Shown: piece after piece, positions 1 to 6,633 of the stretch
How the letters are laid out: each line of letters opens with the position of its first letter
Position numbering within the stretch: position 1 is the first letter of the stretch
From: JBCBZH01 sp039815415
Lineage (GTDB): Bacteria; Bacteroidota; Rhodothermia; Rhodothermales; Rubricoccaceae
DNA length: 17,319 bases
Assembly (NCBI GenBank): GCA_039815415.1
Contig: JBCBZH010000064.1
Location: 1 to 17,319 of the forward strand
Direction of reading: 5' to 3'
The notes under the pieces: model-generated
The model's input: only the letters and a program-made list of their open reading frames with translations
Database searches by the model: none
Told to the model about the DNA's origin: nothing
Translations under genes and position numbers: made by a program

Positions 1-267
1 CTCGCGATTGTCTCTGTGCTGCTCAACAGCGGCCGGATTCTGCGCCGCCCCCGCACGTTTGAGCGAGGCCTGGAGTCCTCCCGCCAGCTCGAGTCGGAGG
101 ACGAGATGGACATCCACCGGGTGTTGGATATTGACCAGCGTCTGGAAGCGCTCGAGCGCGCTGAGGAGCGGCGCCTGCTCGCGCTGGCGGAGGCCGGGGT
201 CATCTCCGCGCCTGCCGATCTGGAGGAGGCCTACTCTGACGCCAAGCCCACTCGCCAGCGCGTCTAG
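1..267 (+). CDS. C-terminal end of a truncated, probably membrane-anchored protein
   Basis: The reading frame is open from base 1 to the TAG at 265-267, so the gene begins upstream of the window and only its last 88 residues are visible. The first dozen residues (LAIVSVLLNSGRI) are hydrophobic and look like the end of a transmembrane helix. They are followed by an arginine-rich segment and a charged, probably helical tail rich in Glu, Arg and Leu, with the heptad-like stretch RLEALERAEERRLLALAEAG around residues 51-70. A GTG at 16 could be read as an internal start but gives no reason to be preferred. The tail resembles the cytoplasmic end of an inner-membrane protein. The family cannot be named from this fragment. 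One copy of the dispersed 10-mer lies at 82-91. Confidence 0.55.
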   Translation, partial: LAIVSVLLNSGRILRRPRTFERGLESSRQLESEDEMDIHRVLDIDQRLEALERAEERRLLALAEAGVISAPADLEEAYSDAKPTRQRV

Positions 268-271
268 ACCT

Positions 272-664
272 GTGGCTGAGTCGGAGACCACGGTTCGAGA
301 AGTGCCGTCACAAGACGAGTTGATCTTGTCCTACAAGATGTGGCTCGTCTTGGCTTTGTTCGGAGCCCTAGTCGCCTCGCTCTATATCTCGAGTCACAGT
401 GTCGTCGTAAAGATTCTACCGGCTCTGTTCGCTCTCTATCTCATGACGAAGCTGCTGACACCGATCAGGTACAGTCAAGGCCATCTAAGAGTGGGAACGA
501 AGCAGTACCCTGTGAAGGACCTCAGCTTGCAAATCGACAAGCACCAAGTCATCCATCTGTATTTCGAGGAAAGACTGGTGTGCTACATCAGTCGTGGGAA
601 CTACAACTACCATGTATTCAAGGACCAATTCTCAGATCGAATTGTGCCACTGGAGCCCGCGTAA
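272..664 (+). CDS. Small two-helix membrane protein, unknown function
   Basis: About 130 residues if started at GTG 272. GTG 302 and ATG 338 are in-frame alternatives; the last would begin directly at the first membrane helix. The frame stays open upstream, but that part is antisense-quality sequence overlapping the previous gene, so I do not extend it. Two closely spaced hydrophobic segments lie at about residues 23-40 (MWLVLALFGALVASLYIS) and 44-63. They are followed by a soluble tail of about 65 residues rich in Tyr, Lys, His and beta-type patterns, ending SDRIVPLEPA. Two N-terminal helices plus a small beta domain recalls bacterial PH-like membrane proteins, but this is only a resemblance. 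The gene is visibly lower in GC (near half) than its neighbours and uses AT-ending codons, which points to recent acquisition. Confidence 0.55.
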   Translation: MAESETTVREVPSQDELILSYKMWLVLALFGALVASLYISSHSVVVKILPALFALYLMTKLLTPIRYSQGHLRVGTKQYPVKDLSLQIDKHQVIHLYFEERLVCYISRGNYNYHVFKDQFSDRIVPLEPA

Positions 665-675
665 GCCCCGTGTAG

Positions 676-903
676 ATGCGAATCACCGACCTCGAAGCTG
701 ACGAGACCTACACCGTCCGCCAGTCGTTCACCGATGACGCGGGCGTGCTGGTGCTTCCCGGCGACCGGATGACGTTCGAGCGCTACGCCGTCCGCCCCGA
801 CGGCGCCTTCGAGCTAACGTTCAAGGAGGAGACGCTGACGCTGCACGAGGACCGCCAGCCCGATGTCTGCGAACACGCCGAGTGGTTCCTCGAGCTGGCG
901 TGA
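676..903 (+). CDS. Small DUF3601-like protein
   Basis: A protein of 75 residues starting at ATG 676, 11 bases after the previous stop. The pattern I-T-D-L-E-x(4)-Y-x-V-x-x-S-F-T-D, then G-x(4)-P-G-x-x-x-x-F-x-R-Y, then a beta-rich end (ELTFKEETLTLHED) resembles the small all-beta DUF3601 group, which has no known function. The assignment rests on motif memory only. There is no signal peptide or membrane segment, so it should be cytoplasmic. The last three codons (Glu-Leu-Ala) and the approach to the stop are a copy of the dispersed 10-mer (891-900), and another copy lies at 853-862 in the opposite orientation. The stop overlaps the GTG start of the next gene, so the two are probably translated together. 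Confidence 0.6.
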   Translation: MRITDLEADETYTVRQSFTDDAGVLVLPGDRMTFERYAVRPDGAFELTFKEETLTLHEDRQPDVCEHAEWFLELA

Positions 904-2096
904 GGCGAATCGCGCGTGGCCTCGGCTGGATCGCCAGCGCGCTGCTGATCGGGCTCGGCGCCCGCGGCCTCTGGCTCCTGGCGACAATGCCTGTGCCCAA
1001 CTCCGAGGCATGGACAGATCAGACCGTCGAGCAGCTCCGGTTCCTATCGGGCGACCTCGATGCTCACGCCAACGCGATGCAGAGGCTCTTTCCTGAGGGC
1101 CGCGTGTTCACGCTCACGTTGACCGGGCTCGGCTGGACCAACCTTGGCCTCCAGAACGCTGCGCCGCGCGACCTCGCGCTGGCGAACGCACGCCATGCCC
1201 TCGATCTGGCGACGGACTCGGTCTCGCGCGGGACGTTCCCCGCAGCAGGCGGCCTCCCGCACGGCATCTTCTATGAGGCGTGGACCGCACGCCTCCGCCT
1301 GGGGATCGCCCGGCTCGCCCAGGATGAGTTCACGGCGTCCGAAGCAGACGCTCTCGCCAGCTCGTGCCACCGCCTCGATCTGGCGTTCCTCCGTGCCCCG
1401 GCGTTTCTTGACTCCTATCCGGGCGCGGCGTGGCCCGCCGACAATGTGGTGGGGGCCGCTGCACTTGCAGGCTGTGGGGCCTTGCTCGATTCCACATACA
1501 CCCAGACGGCTCAGGAGTGGCTGGTCCGCGCACGCGAGGCCGAAGATCCCGAAACAGGGCTCTTGCCCCACGCAGCGCACAGCCCCCAGGCCCGAGGGTC
1601 GTCGGCAGCGCTGATGATTCCATTCCTGGCGGAGATCGACTCCGCCTATGCGCGGGTGCAGTACGAGCGCTTCCTTGCCACCTTCGAGACGCAGATGCTC
1701 GGCGTGCTGCCCGCCGTCCGCGAGTACCCGCGCAGCTTCGATGGAGAGGGCGACATCGACTCCGGCCCCATCGTGCTCGGAGCCGGGGCCCCTGCGTCGG
1801 TGGTCGGGATCGCTGCAGCGCGATCCGTCGGAGATACAGAGACCGCCACCGCTCTCCGCGCATCGGCCGAACGCCTCGGGCTGGCGTTCACATGGGGTGG
1901 CCAACGGCGCTACCTGTTCGGCACATTGCCTGTCGGTGATGGCTTCCTCGCGTGGGCGTCGTCGGTCTCGCCAGCTCGAGGGGAGATCACGACGGAGGCG
2001 TATTCGGGCTGGCGATGGCGGTGGGGGCTCGCCAGCGCGCTGACGCTCCTCCTTGGGCTGGCGGGGGCGGTGCGGCTGTGGAGGAGTCGCCCGTAG
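900..2096 (+). CDS. Membrane-anchored, probably alpha/alpha-toroid protein of unknown function
   Basis: About 398 residues from GTG 900, chosen because GTGA overlaps the upstream stop by four bases; GTG 882 would overlap further. A basic N-terminus (RRIARGLGW) and a membrane helix (about residues 8-31) are followed by a large extracytoplasmic domain and a C-terminal helix (GLASALTLLLGLAGAVRLW) ending in Arg. The soluble part has helical repeats with conserved-looking features: AWPADNVVGAAALAG, EDPETGLLPH, and DGEGDIDSGPIVLGAGAPAS. This arrangement recalls (alpha/alpha)6-barrel enzymes such as glycoside hydrolase or linalool dehydratase/isomerase folds, but I cannot identify a catalytic set and do not assign an activity. 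Motif copies at 1969-1978 and 2005-2014 sit in the short linker before the last helix. A long open frame on the opposite strand is a GC-driven shadow. Confidence 0.7.
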   Translation: MRRIARGLGWIASALLIGLGARGLWLLATMPVPNSEAWTDQTVEQLRFLSGDLDAHANAMQRLFPEGRVFTLTLTGLGWTNLGLQNAAPRDLALANARHALDLATDSVSRGTFPAAGGLPHGIFYEAWTARLRLGIARLAQDEFTASEADALASSCHRLDLAFLRAPAFLDSYPGAAWPADNVVGAAALAGCGALLDSTYTQTAQEWLVRAREAEDPETGLLPHAAHSPQARGSSAALMIPFLAEIDSAYARVQYERFLATFETQMLGVLPAVREYPRSFDGEGDIDSGPIVLGAGAPASVVGIAAARSVGDTETATALRASAERLGLAFTWGGQRRYLFGTLPVGDGFLAWASSVSPARGEITTEAYSGWRWRWGLASALTLLLGLAGAVRLWRSRP

Positions 2097-2114
2097 CAGG
2101 ACCTTGCTGGGCAC

Positions 2115-2134
2115 GGGCACGATGCATCGTGCCC
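2115..2134. repeat. REP-like perfect palindrome between convergent genes
   Basis: Two exact 10-base arms (GGGCACGATG and its complement) form a 20-base perfect palindrome followed by CTACG. It lies 18 bases after the stop of the plus-strand gene and 72 bases after the minus-strand methyltransferase stop, so it can fold in both transcripts and may act as a two-way transcription end. Its right end (GCCCCTACG) matches the tail of the second palindrome at 7256-7281 (GCCGCTACG). A possible decayed relative (GATGCAATGCGCCCCT) lies at 2177-2192. The shape resembles REP-type palindromes mobilised by RAYT (TnpA-REP) proteins; no such gene is in the window. Confidence 0.6.
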
Positions 2135-2168
2135 CTACGATGATCCTGGGCATGTAGTTGGAACGCAA

Positions 2169-2178
2169 CGAGCTGGCG
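2169..2178 (-). repeat. Dispersed 10-mer copy in a convergent spacer
   Basis: An exact copy of CGCCAGCTCG on the minus strand, in the non-coding gap between two convergent genes, directly before the possible decayed REP arm. Confidence 0.6.
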
Positions 2179-2206
2179 ATGCAATGCGCCCCTCTCTCAT
2201 CACCCC

Positions 2207-3031
2207 TTACTCCTCATTCACCGGTCGCTCGAACACGAGGACGTGCTGTTGGGGGAGCACGTCGAGGTTTTCCACCAGCTCGAAGCCTACGGCCTCGCCC
2301 TCGAGCCGAGCCTGCGCCTCGGTCATCTTGTGGAGGCGGCGGATGGGCACGTCGGGGTCCTCTGCGCGGTATTCGACGATGACGAGTTGCCCCCCTGGCT
2401 TGGTGGCCGTGTAGATGGCCTCGAGCATCTCCTTGGGATGCGAGAACTGGTGGTAGGAATCCACGATGAGCGTCAGGTCCACGCTGTTGGGGCGCAGACC
2501 GGGGCTCATCTCCGTTCCAAGAACCGGCGCTACGTTGGTGACGCCCAGCTCTTCGGACCGCGTTTCGAGAATGCGAAGCATCTCCGGCTGGATGTCCACC
2601 GCCAGCACGCGGCCCTCAGGCACGCGCGGCGCCAGACGGAACGCGAAATAGCCGGTTCCCGCGCCAATGTCAGCCACTACGTCGTCCGGCTCTAAGTCCA
2701 GTGCTGCTACGAGCAGGTCGGGCCGCTCCTCGATTTCGCGGTCCTCACGTTCCAGCCAGGCGACCCCTCGGAGACTCATCACCCGAGCGATCTCGCGGCC
2801 AAGGTAGTAGCGGCCGGTGCCATCGGACGAACGCGGCCCGTCTACATAGACGACTTCAGCGTCTGGTGCTCGAAGCGGTGGCGCTCCGCGTGAATCCGTC
2901 AGCGAGTTCGGAGCCAGCGCGGAATCGGGCTGCGACGGTGGCACTGGCACGGACGGCAGCGACGTGCTGCATCCGGCCGCACCAAGCGGCACCACCAGCA
3001 GGGTGAATAAGATCAGGCGGGCGAACATCAT
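2207..3031 (-). CDS. Lipoprotein with class I SAM-dependent methyltransferase domain
   Basis: About 274 residues. I choose the ATG at 3031 because it puts a lipoprotein signal directly at the N-terminus (MMFARLILFTLLVVPLGAAGC, lipid-modified Cys at about residue 21). The longer frame from 3088 would add 19 residues that spoil the signal. A Pro/Ser-rich spacer follows to about residue 60, then YYLGREIARVMSLRG and WLEREDREIEERPDLL. Next comes the SAM-binding motif I, VADIGAGTGYF, with Asp at about 121, the acidic motif II (AVDIQPEM), and a long Rossmann-type domain ending QQHVLVFERP. Class I methyltransferases transfer methyl from SAM; the substrate is unknown. A lipid anchor would place the domain in the periplasm or at the cell surface, where SAM is not normally available, which is odd. 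The gene is 77 bases downstream of the TerC gene on the same strand and may share its transcript. Confidence 0.85.
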   Translation of the reverse strand: MMFARLILFTLLVVPLGAAGCSTSLPSVPVPPSQPDSALAPNSLTDSRGAPPLRAPDAEVVYVDGPRSSDGTGRYYLGREIARVMSLRGVAWLEREDREIEERPDLLVAALDLEPDDVVADIGAGTGYFAFRLAPRVPEGRVLAVDIQPEMLRILETRSEELGVTNVAPVLGTEMSPGLRPNSVDLTLIVDSYHQFSHPKEMLEAIYTATKPGGQLVIVEYRAEDPDVPIRRLHKMTEAQARLEGEAVGFELVENLDVLPQQHVLVFERPVNEE

Positions 3032-3063
3032 CACAGGGGGAGACCACCCACAAGCCGCTCCGG

Positions 3064-3073
3064 CGGGCTGGCG
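3064..3073 (-). repeat. Dispersed 10-mer copy between terC-like and methyltransferase genes
   Basis: The C-type variant of the motif (CGCCAGCCCG) read on the minus strand, in the 77-base non-coding gap between the two minus-strand genes. Confidence 0.55.
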
Positions 3074-3108
3074 AGTCACGTGGGGCACAACATAGACCCC
3101 TCGCCGTC

Positions 3109-4020
3109 CTACGCGTTCGGATGCACTACAGGAACTGGGCGGTCGATCTGTGCCGCACCAGGAACGCCCGAGGTGCCGTCCTTCGCGTATGGCTCAATCA
3201 ACTCGACAGACGGCGTGGAGTTGCCCCGCTTGGCCCGAATATTCAGGAACTCGACCATCAGCGCAAACGCCATCGCGGTGTAGATGTAGCCCTTGGCGAT
3301 GTGCTGGTTGAGGCCCTCGGCGATGAGCGTGACGCCGATCAGGATCAGGAACGCCAGCGCGAGCATCTTCACGGTCGGGTGCCGGTGGACGAAGTTCGAG
3401 ATGGGACCGGCCCCCACCATCATGACGCCGACAGCCACGACCACGGCGATAACCATGACGGCGATGTCGTCCGCCATCCCGACCGCTGTGATGACGGAGT
3501 CGAGCGAGAACACGATGTCCAGCAGCGCGATCTGAAACAGCACCGACGCAAATGAGACCGCCACCTTCTTCTCCGTCGCGTGTGCACCGTCGCCCTCGAG
3601 CTTGTGGTGGATCTCATGGGCCGCCTTGCCCACGAGGAAGAACCCTCCGATTAGCAAGATCAGGTCGCGCCCGGTGAAGGCGTACGGGCTGGCGTCCCCG
3701 ACGACCTCGCCACCGTGTCCGATGGCGTCGCGAGCGTTCTCTCCGAACGGCTCCATCTCGGCCAGGAAGGGCAGCACATTGCTGAGATCAAAGAGAACCG
3801 CCGTGAGCCCCATCACCCATGAGATGGAGAGCAACAGCAGAATCCGCATGCCCATCGCCAGCCCGAGGCCGATGTTGCGGCCCCGCGCCTGCTGGTGCTC
3901 GGGCAGCTTGCCCGTCAGGATCGAGATAAAGATGATGTTGTCGATGCCGAGGACGATCTCGAGCGTCGTTAGCGTGGCGAGAGCGATCCAGGCGTTGGGG
4001 TCCGCGATCCAGTCGAACAT
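3109..4020 (-). CDS. TerC-family integral membrane protein
   Basis: A protein of 303 residues from ATG 4020. It has about seven hydrophobic helices and the two acidic membrane signatures of the TerC family: LEIVLGIDNIIFIS (Glu21 and Asp27) and LLDIVFSLDSVITAVGMADD (Asp168 and Asp174). Length and layout fit the YoaE/YgdQ-type branch. Family members are inner-membrane proteins linked to tellurite resistance and to metal (manganese) export during membrane protein insertion; which role applies here cannot be told from sequence. The C-terminal tail from about residue 261 is soluble and charged. No other ter genes (terD, terB, terZ) are in the window. The gene is divergent from the AAA ATPase gene across a 182-base gap, with the lipoprotein methyltransferase downstream. 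Confidence 0.93.
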   Translation of the reverse strand: MFDWIADPNAWIALATLTTLEIVLGIDNIIFISILTGKLPEHQQARGRNIGLGLAMGMRILLLLSISWVMGLTAVLFDLSNVLPFLAEMEPFGENARDAIGHGGEVVGDASPYAFTGRDLILLIGGFFLVGKAAHEIHHKLEGDGAHATEKKVAVSFASVLFQIALLDIVFSLDSVITAVGMADDIAVMVIAVVVAVGVMMVGAGPISNFVHRHPTVKMLALAFLILIGVTLIAEGLNQHIAKGYIYTAMAFALMVEFLNIRAKRGNSTPSVELIEPYAKDGTSGVPGAAQIDRPVPVVHPNA

Positions 4021-4104
4021 TCGAGGAGACGTTGAGAAGGGAGTTGAAGTGTACGGGATCCGAGGTGTTCACGGTGTACGCGGGCCTGGCTACGAAGGGA
4101 TCAG

Positions 4105-4127
4105 GCTGGCGACACCTCCCCGCCAGC
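4105..4127. repeat. Inverted pair of the dispersed motif in a divergent promoter region
   Basis: GCTGGCG (4105-4111) and CGCCAGC (4121-4127) form a 7-bp stem with a 9-base loop. The right arm belongs to a full motif copy at 4121-4130; the left arm is a near copy (CAGGCTGGCG). It sits between the divergent terC-like and AAA genes, roughly 40 bases upstream of the predicted promoter box of the AAA gene, so it could be an operator-like site. The motif is so common here that it may have no local role. Confidence 0.45.
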
Positions 4128-4168
4128 TCGTCGTAGAGGCCGCGTGCCGGGAACGAATGTCCACCCGG

Positions 4169-4176
4169 TATCTTTG
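4169..4176 (+). promoter_or_regulatory. Candidate Bacteroidota -7 promoter box for the AAA ATPase gene
   Basis: TATCTTTG is an exact match to TAnnTTTG, the -7 element used by the primary sigma factor of Bacteroidota. It lies 26 bases before the ATG at 4203, giving a short pyrimidine-rich leader. No clear TTTG is visible at the -33 position, so the call rests on one element. The opposite-strand promoter for the TerC gene could not be recognised. Confidence 0.5.
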
Positions 4177-4202
4177 TAGCTCTTCTTCTCTTGCCCTGCC
4201 CG

Positions 4203-6131
4203 ATGGCCGACACGTCTACCGCCGATCCGCTCGCCCACTACCCCTCCTGGGCCCGCGAGCTGGCGCGCCGCTACTTCACCAAGACCATCAACCAGTTCAT
4301 CGTTCACGGCAACGTGCGCGACCTGGTGCCTTCGCTTGACGACGACGGCAAACCCGCCTACGTCCCGCTCCGCGAGTTCCTCTCGGTGGACCTCTTCGCA
4401 GGTCGCGACGTGGTGGTCTTCTACGACCGCTCCGACGGCATCCACTTCCAGGACGCTGACTCCCGGAAGGACTTCAACCGGGCGCTCTCGGGCTACGACA
4501 CCATCTTTGGGACCGAGTACGCCAAGAAGCTGCCGAAGGACCCGGCCCGCGTCTTCGCGCTGCTGGACAATTACTTCCGTCTCCGTCTCGCCGACGGCAA
4601 GCGGATGGCGCTGGTGGTGGACTACGCCGAGACCGTCGTGCCCATGAACGAGGCGGGCAGCGCCTCGGCCGAAGACCGTGCCGCGCTGGTGACTCTCCAG
4701 AAGTGGGCGCACGATCCACTCCTTCTCCGGTCCGACTTCACGCTCGTCCTCGTCGCGGAGAACCTCAACGACCTCTCGCGCAGCTTCATCCAGAGCCCCT
4801 ACAACGCGGAGCTGGACATCACCTTCCCGGAGAGCGAGCAGCGCAAAGGGTTCATCGACTGGTTCTTGCAAGGTGACCGTCGGGCCCGCTTCGACGCGCT
4901 CTCGGATGTCTCGGACGAGGTGCTGGCACAGAACACGGCGGGCCTCGGCTACGTGCAGCTTCGCAGCATCCTCGCCGATGTGCTCGAGAACGAGCGGCGG
5001 CTCACGTTCGACGTCCTCTCAGCCAAGAAGAAGGAGTTGATCGAGGCAGAAGCCTACGGGCTGCTGGAGTTCGTGGAGACGCCCTACACGCTCGACATGG
5101 TGGCCGGGCACACCGAAGCCAAGGCCCACCTGCGCGCCGCGGCCGAGGCCATCAAGAGCGGGCGCCCGGACGTGATGCCGATGGGCTACCTCATCTCCGG
5201 CCCCGTGGGCACGGGCAAGACGTTCATGATCACCACGTTCGCGGGCGAGATCGGGATTCCGATGGTCAAGCTCAAGAACTTCCGCTCGCAGTGGCAGGGC
5301 GTGACCGAGGGGAACCTGGAGAAGATCCTGGCCCTGCTGCGCGCCATGAACCCGGTGGCTGTCATGATCGACGAGGCCGACGCGGCGCTCGGCGACCGCA
5401 ACGCCAGCGGCGACTCGGGCGTGTCCAGCCGCGTGTTCGGGCAGATTGCGCAGGCGATGTCCGATACGCGCTATCGCGGCAAGATCATCTGGTTCCTCGT
5501 CACCGCCCGCCCGGACCTGATGCCGGTGGACCTCAAGCGGCAGGGCCGCGCCGAGGAGCACATCGGGCTCTTCTATCCCTCCACGCGCGAGGACCGGGAG
5601 GAGCTGCTTTCGGTCATGATGCGCAAGACCGGCGTCTCGGCAAAGATGTCAGACGTCCCAGAAGCGCTGCTGGACGGCGAGCGGACCTACTCCGGCGCCG
5701 ACATGGAGGCCTTGCTCACCCGAGCCAAGTTCCGCGCCGCCACCCACGCCCTCGACGACGTGGAGACCCCTGACGCCAGCTCGAGCGAAGACGCGGACGC
5801 TGAGGATGCCACCGCCGAGCTGGCGAGCGACACGCCCGGCGGCGACGGGCTGGCGGCCGCTCCAGCTGAAGACGGCGCCAGCTCGACCGAGGCCGTGGTG
5901 GACGAGGAGCCCGAGGAACTGGAAGAGGGCATGGTCTCCCGGGCCGTCCTGGAGGCCGTCGTGGAGGACTTCGTGCCTCCCTCCTACCCGCTGGCCGTTG
6001 AGCTGCAGAACCTTGTGGCGGTGATGGAGTGCACCAGCCGGTCTATGCTCCCGGAGCGCTTCCGCAGCCTCGACCGCGAGGCAACCGTGCGCCGCGTGGC
6101 GGAGCTGAAGCGCCTCATCGGCGAGCGGTAG
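4203..6131 (+). CDS. Tandem-AAA-domain ATPase with acidic linker
   Basis: About 642 residues from ATG 4203; TTG 4191 is less likely. Residues about 15-270 look like a degenerate AAA/P-loop domain: the Walker A position is replaced by VVVFYDRSDGIHF, while Walker-B-like MALVVDYAE and sensor-like FTLVLVAENLNDL remain. The second AAA domain (about 285-510) is intact: Walker A GPVGTGKT (333-340, Lys339), Walker B VMIDEAD (Asp390, Glu391), a sensor-1 region WFLVTARPD (Thr434), and RQGRAEEH as the likely arginine-finger region. Residues 518-576 are a disordered linker with about 22 Asp/Glu and no Lys or Arg, followed by a helical C-terminal segment of about 66 residues. It is probably a cytoplasmic hexameric remodelling ATPase, with the client unknown. 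The second domain resembles Ycf46-type and other classical AAA proteins. It is followed by the DUF6483-like gene, probably in the same transcript. Four dispersed-motif copies fall in the linker. Confidence 0.85.
   Translation: MADTSTADPLAHYPSWARELARRYFTKTINQFIVHGNVRDLVPSLDDDGKPAYVPLREFLSVDLFAGRDVVVFYDRSDGIHFQDADSRKDFNRALSGYDTIFGTEYAKKLPKDPARVFALLDNYFRLRLADGKRMALVVDYAETVVPMNEAGSASAEDRAALVTLQKWAHDPLLLRSDFTLVLVAENLNDLSRSFIQSPYNAELDITFPESEQRKGFIDWFLQGDRRARFDALSDVSDEVLAQNTAGLGYVQLRSILADVLENERRLTFDVLSAKKKELIEAEAYGLLEFVETPYTLDMVAGHTEAKAHLRAAAEAIKSGRPDVMPMGYLISGPVGTGKTFMITTFAGEIGIPMVKLKNFRSQWQGVTEGNLEKILALLRAMNPVAVMIDEADAALGDRNASGDSGVSSRVFGQIAQAMSDTRYRGKIIWFLVTARPDLMPVDLKRQGRAEEHIGLFYPSTREDREELLSVMMRKTGVSAKMSDVPEALLDGERTYSGADMEALLTRAKFRAATHALDDVETPDASSSEDADAEDATAELASDTPGGDGLAAAPAEDGASSTEAVVDEEPEELEEGMVSRAVLEAVVEDFVPPSYPLAVELQNLVAVMECTSRSMLPERFRSLDREATVRRVAELKRLIGER
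5774..5885. repeat. Cluster of four dispersed-motif copies in the linker-coding segment
   Basis: Copies lie at 5774-5783 (+), 5816-5825 (-), 5846-5855 (-, C variant) and 5876-5885 (+), in alternating inverted pairs. They translate as Ala-Ser-Ser, Glu-Leu-Ala, Gly-Leu-Ala and Ala-Ser-Ser within the disordered acidic linker of the AAA protein, where protein constraint is weak. Confidence 0.6.
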
Positions 6132-6135
6132 ATCT

Positions 6136-6211
6136 GTGGGTCGGTAGGTCAGTGGTGTGGTCGATTCGTGCCAAACGTTCGCGGTCGGTCTTCACCCACC
6201 TACTGACTCAC
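6136..6211 (+). terminator. Imperfect long hairpin after the AAA gene
   Basis: Arms at 6136-6154 and 6193-6211 pair over about 19 positions, with two G-U pairs and two mismatches, around a loop of 38 bases. It begins four bases after the AAA stop and ends 25 bases before the DUF6483-like start. There is no clear T-run, so it may be a weak terminator, an RNA-processing site or a decayed repeat. Confidence 0.3.
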
Positions 6212-6236
6212 TGAATCACCGTGCGAAGCACTGTCG

Positions 6237-6632
6237 ATGATCCACCGCGACTTCCTCCTCCGTCAGATCCAGCAGTTCGTGCAGGTACTGGCGGAGGTGC
6301 TCGCCCGGAAGAAGGGCCACCAGCACGAACTGGCGGTCGAGACGCTGACCGAAGGCATCCGGGAGCTGCTCGGCCTCGAGCTGGCGGAGGTCCTCCAGCT
6401 CGACCGCGACGCGCTGCTTGACCTTTGCACCTACGCGTCGATGTCAGGCGACGACTGGTTCTCGGGCGACAAGGCCGTCGCGCTGGCGGACCTGCTCCAC
6501 GAAGAGGGCTCCGCTGCCGCCGACGAGCGCGCGGCGTGGCTCTACGAGGCGGCCCTCACGTCCGATGCGGCGGTGCCCTTCGACATCCACGAGCGGATCG
6601 CTGCACTGCGCCCTCCGCCCGGCAATCCGTGA
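6237..6632 (+). CDS. DUF6483-like small protein
   Basis: A protein of 131 residues from ATG 6237. The opening MIHRDFLLRQIQQFVQVLAE, followed by RKKGHQHELAVETLTEGIRELLGLE, matches my memory of the DUF6483 family (M-I-x-R-D-x-x-x-R-x-I-Q-Q-x-x-x-x-L-A), small all-helical proteins of unknown function. The rest is helical, with two TPR-like stretches (LADLLHEEGSAAADERAAWLYEAAL). It has no signal peptide or membrane helix. It lies 105 bases after the AAA gene on the same strand, so a partnership with that ATPase is possible but unproven. Its stop is one base from the stop of the opposing antitoxin gene. Confidence 0.75.
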   Translation: MIHRDFLLRQIQQFVQVLAEVLARKKGHQHELAVETLTEGIRELLGLELAEVLQLDRDALLDLCTYASMSGDDWFSGDKAVALADLLHEEGSAAADERAAWLYEAALTSDAAVPFDIHERIAALRPPPGNP

Positions 6633-6633
6633 T

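Noticed and set aside
8..271. Extension of the two-helix membrane protein upstream to base 8
   Set aside because: This part overlaps the truncated first gene in another frame and has a Ser/Arg/Pro-rich shadow composition.
1044..2168. A 374-codon open frame on the minus strand
   Set aside because: Antisense to the 900-2096 gene; Arg/Pro/Gly-rich composition without domain patterns, as expected of shadows in GC-rich DNA. The plus-strand product has membrane helices and coherent motifs.
4101..4871. A 256-codon minus-strand frame overlapping the AAA gene start and its promoter
   Set aside because: Low-complexity Val/Glu/Arg/His product antisense to a clear AAA protein.
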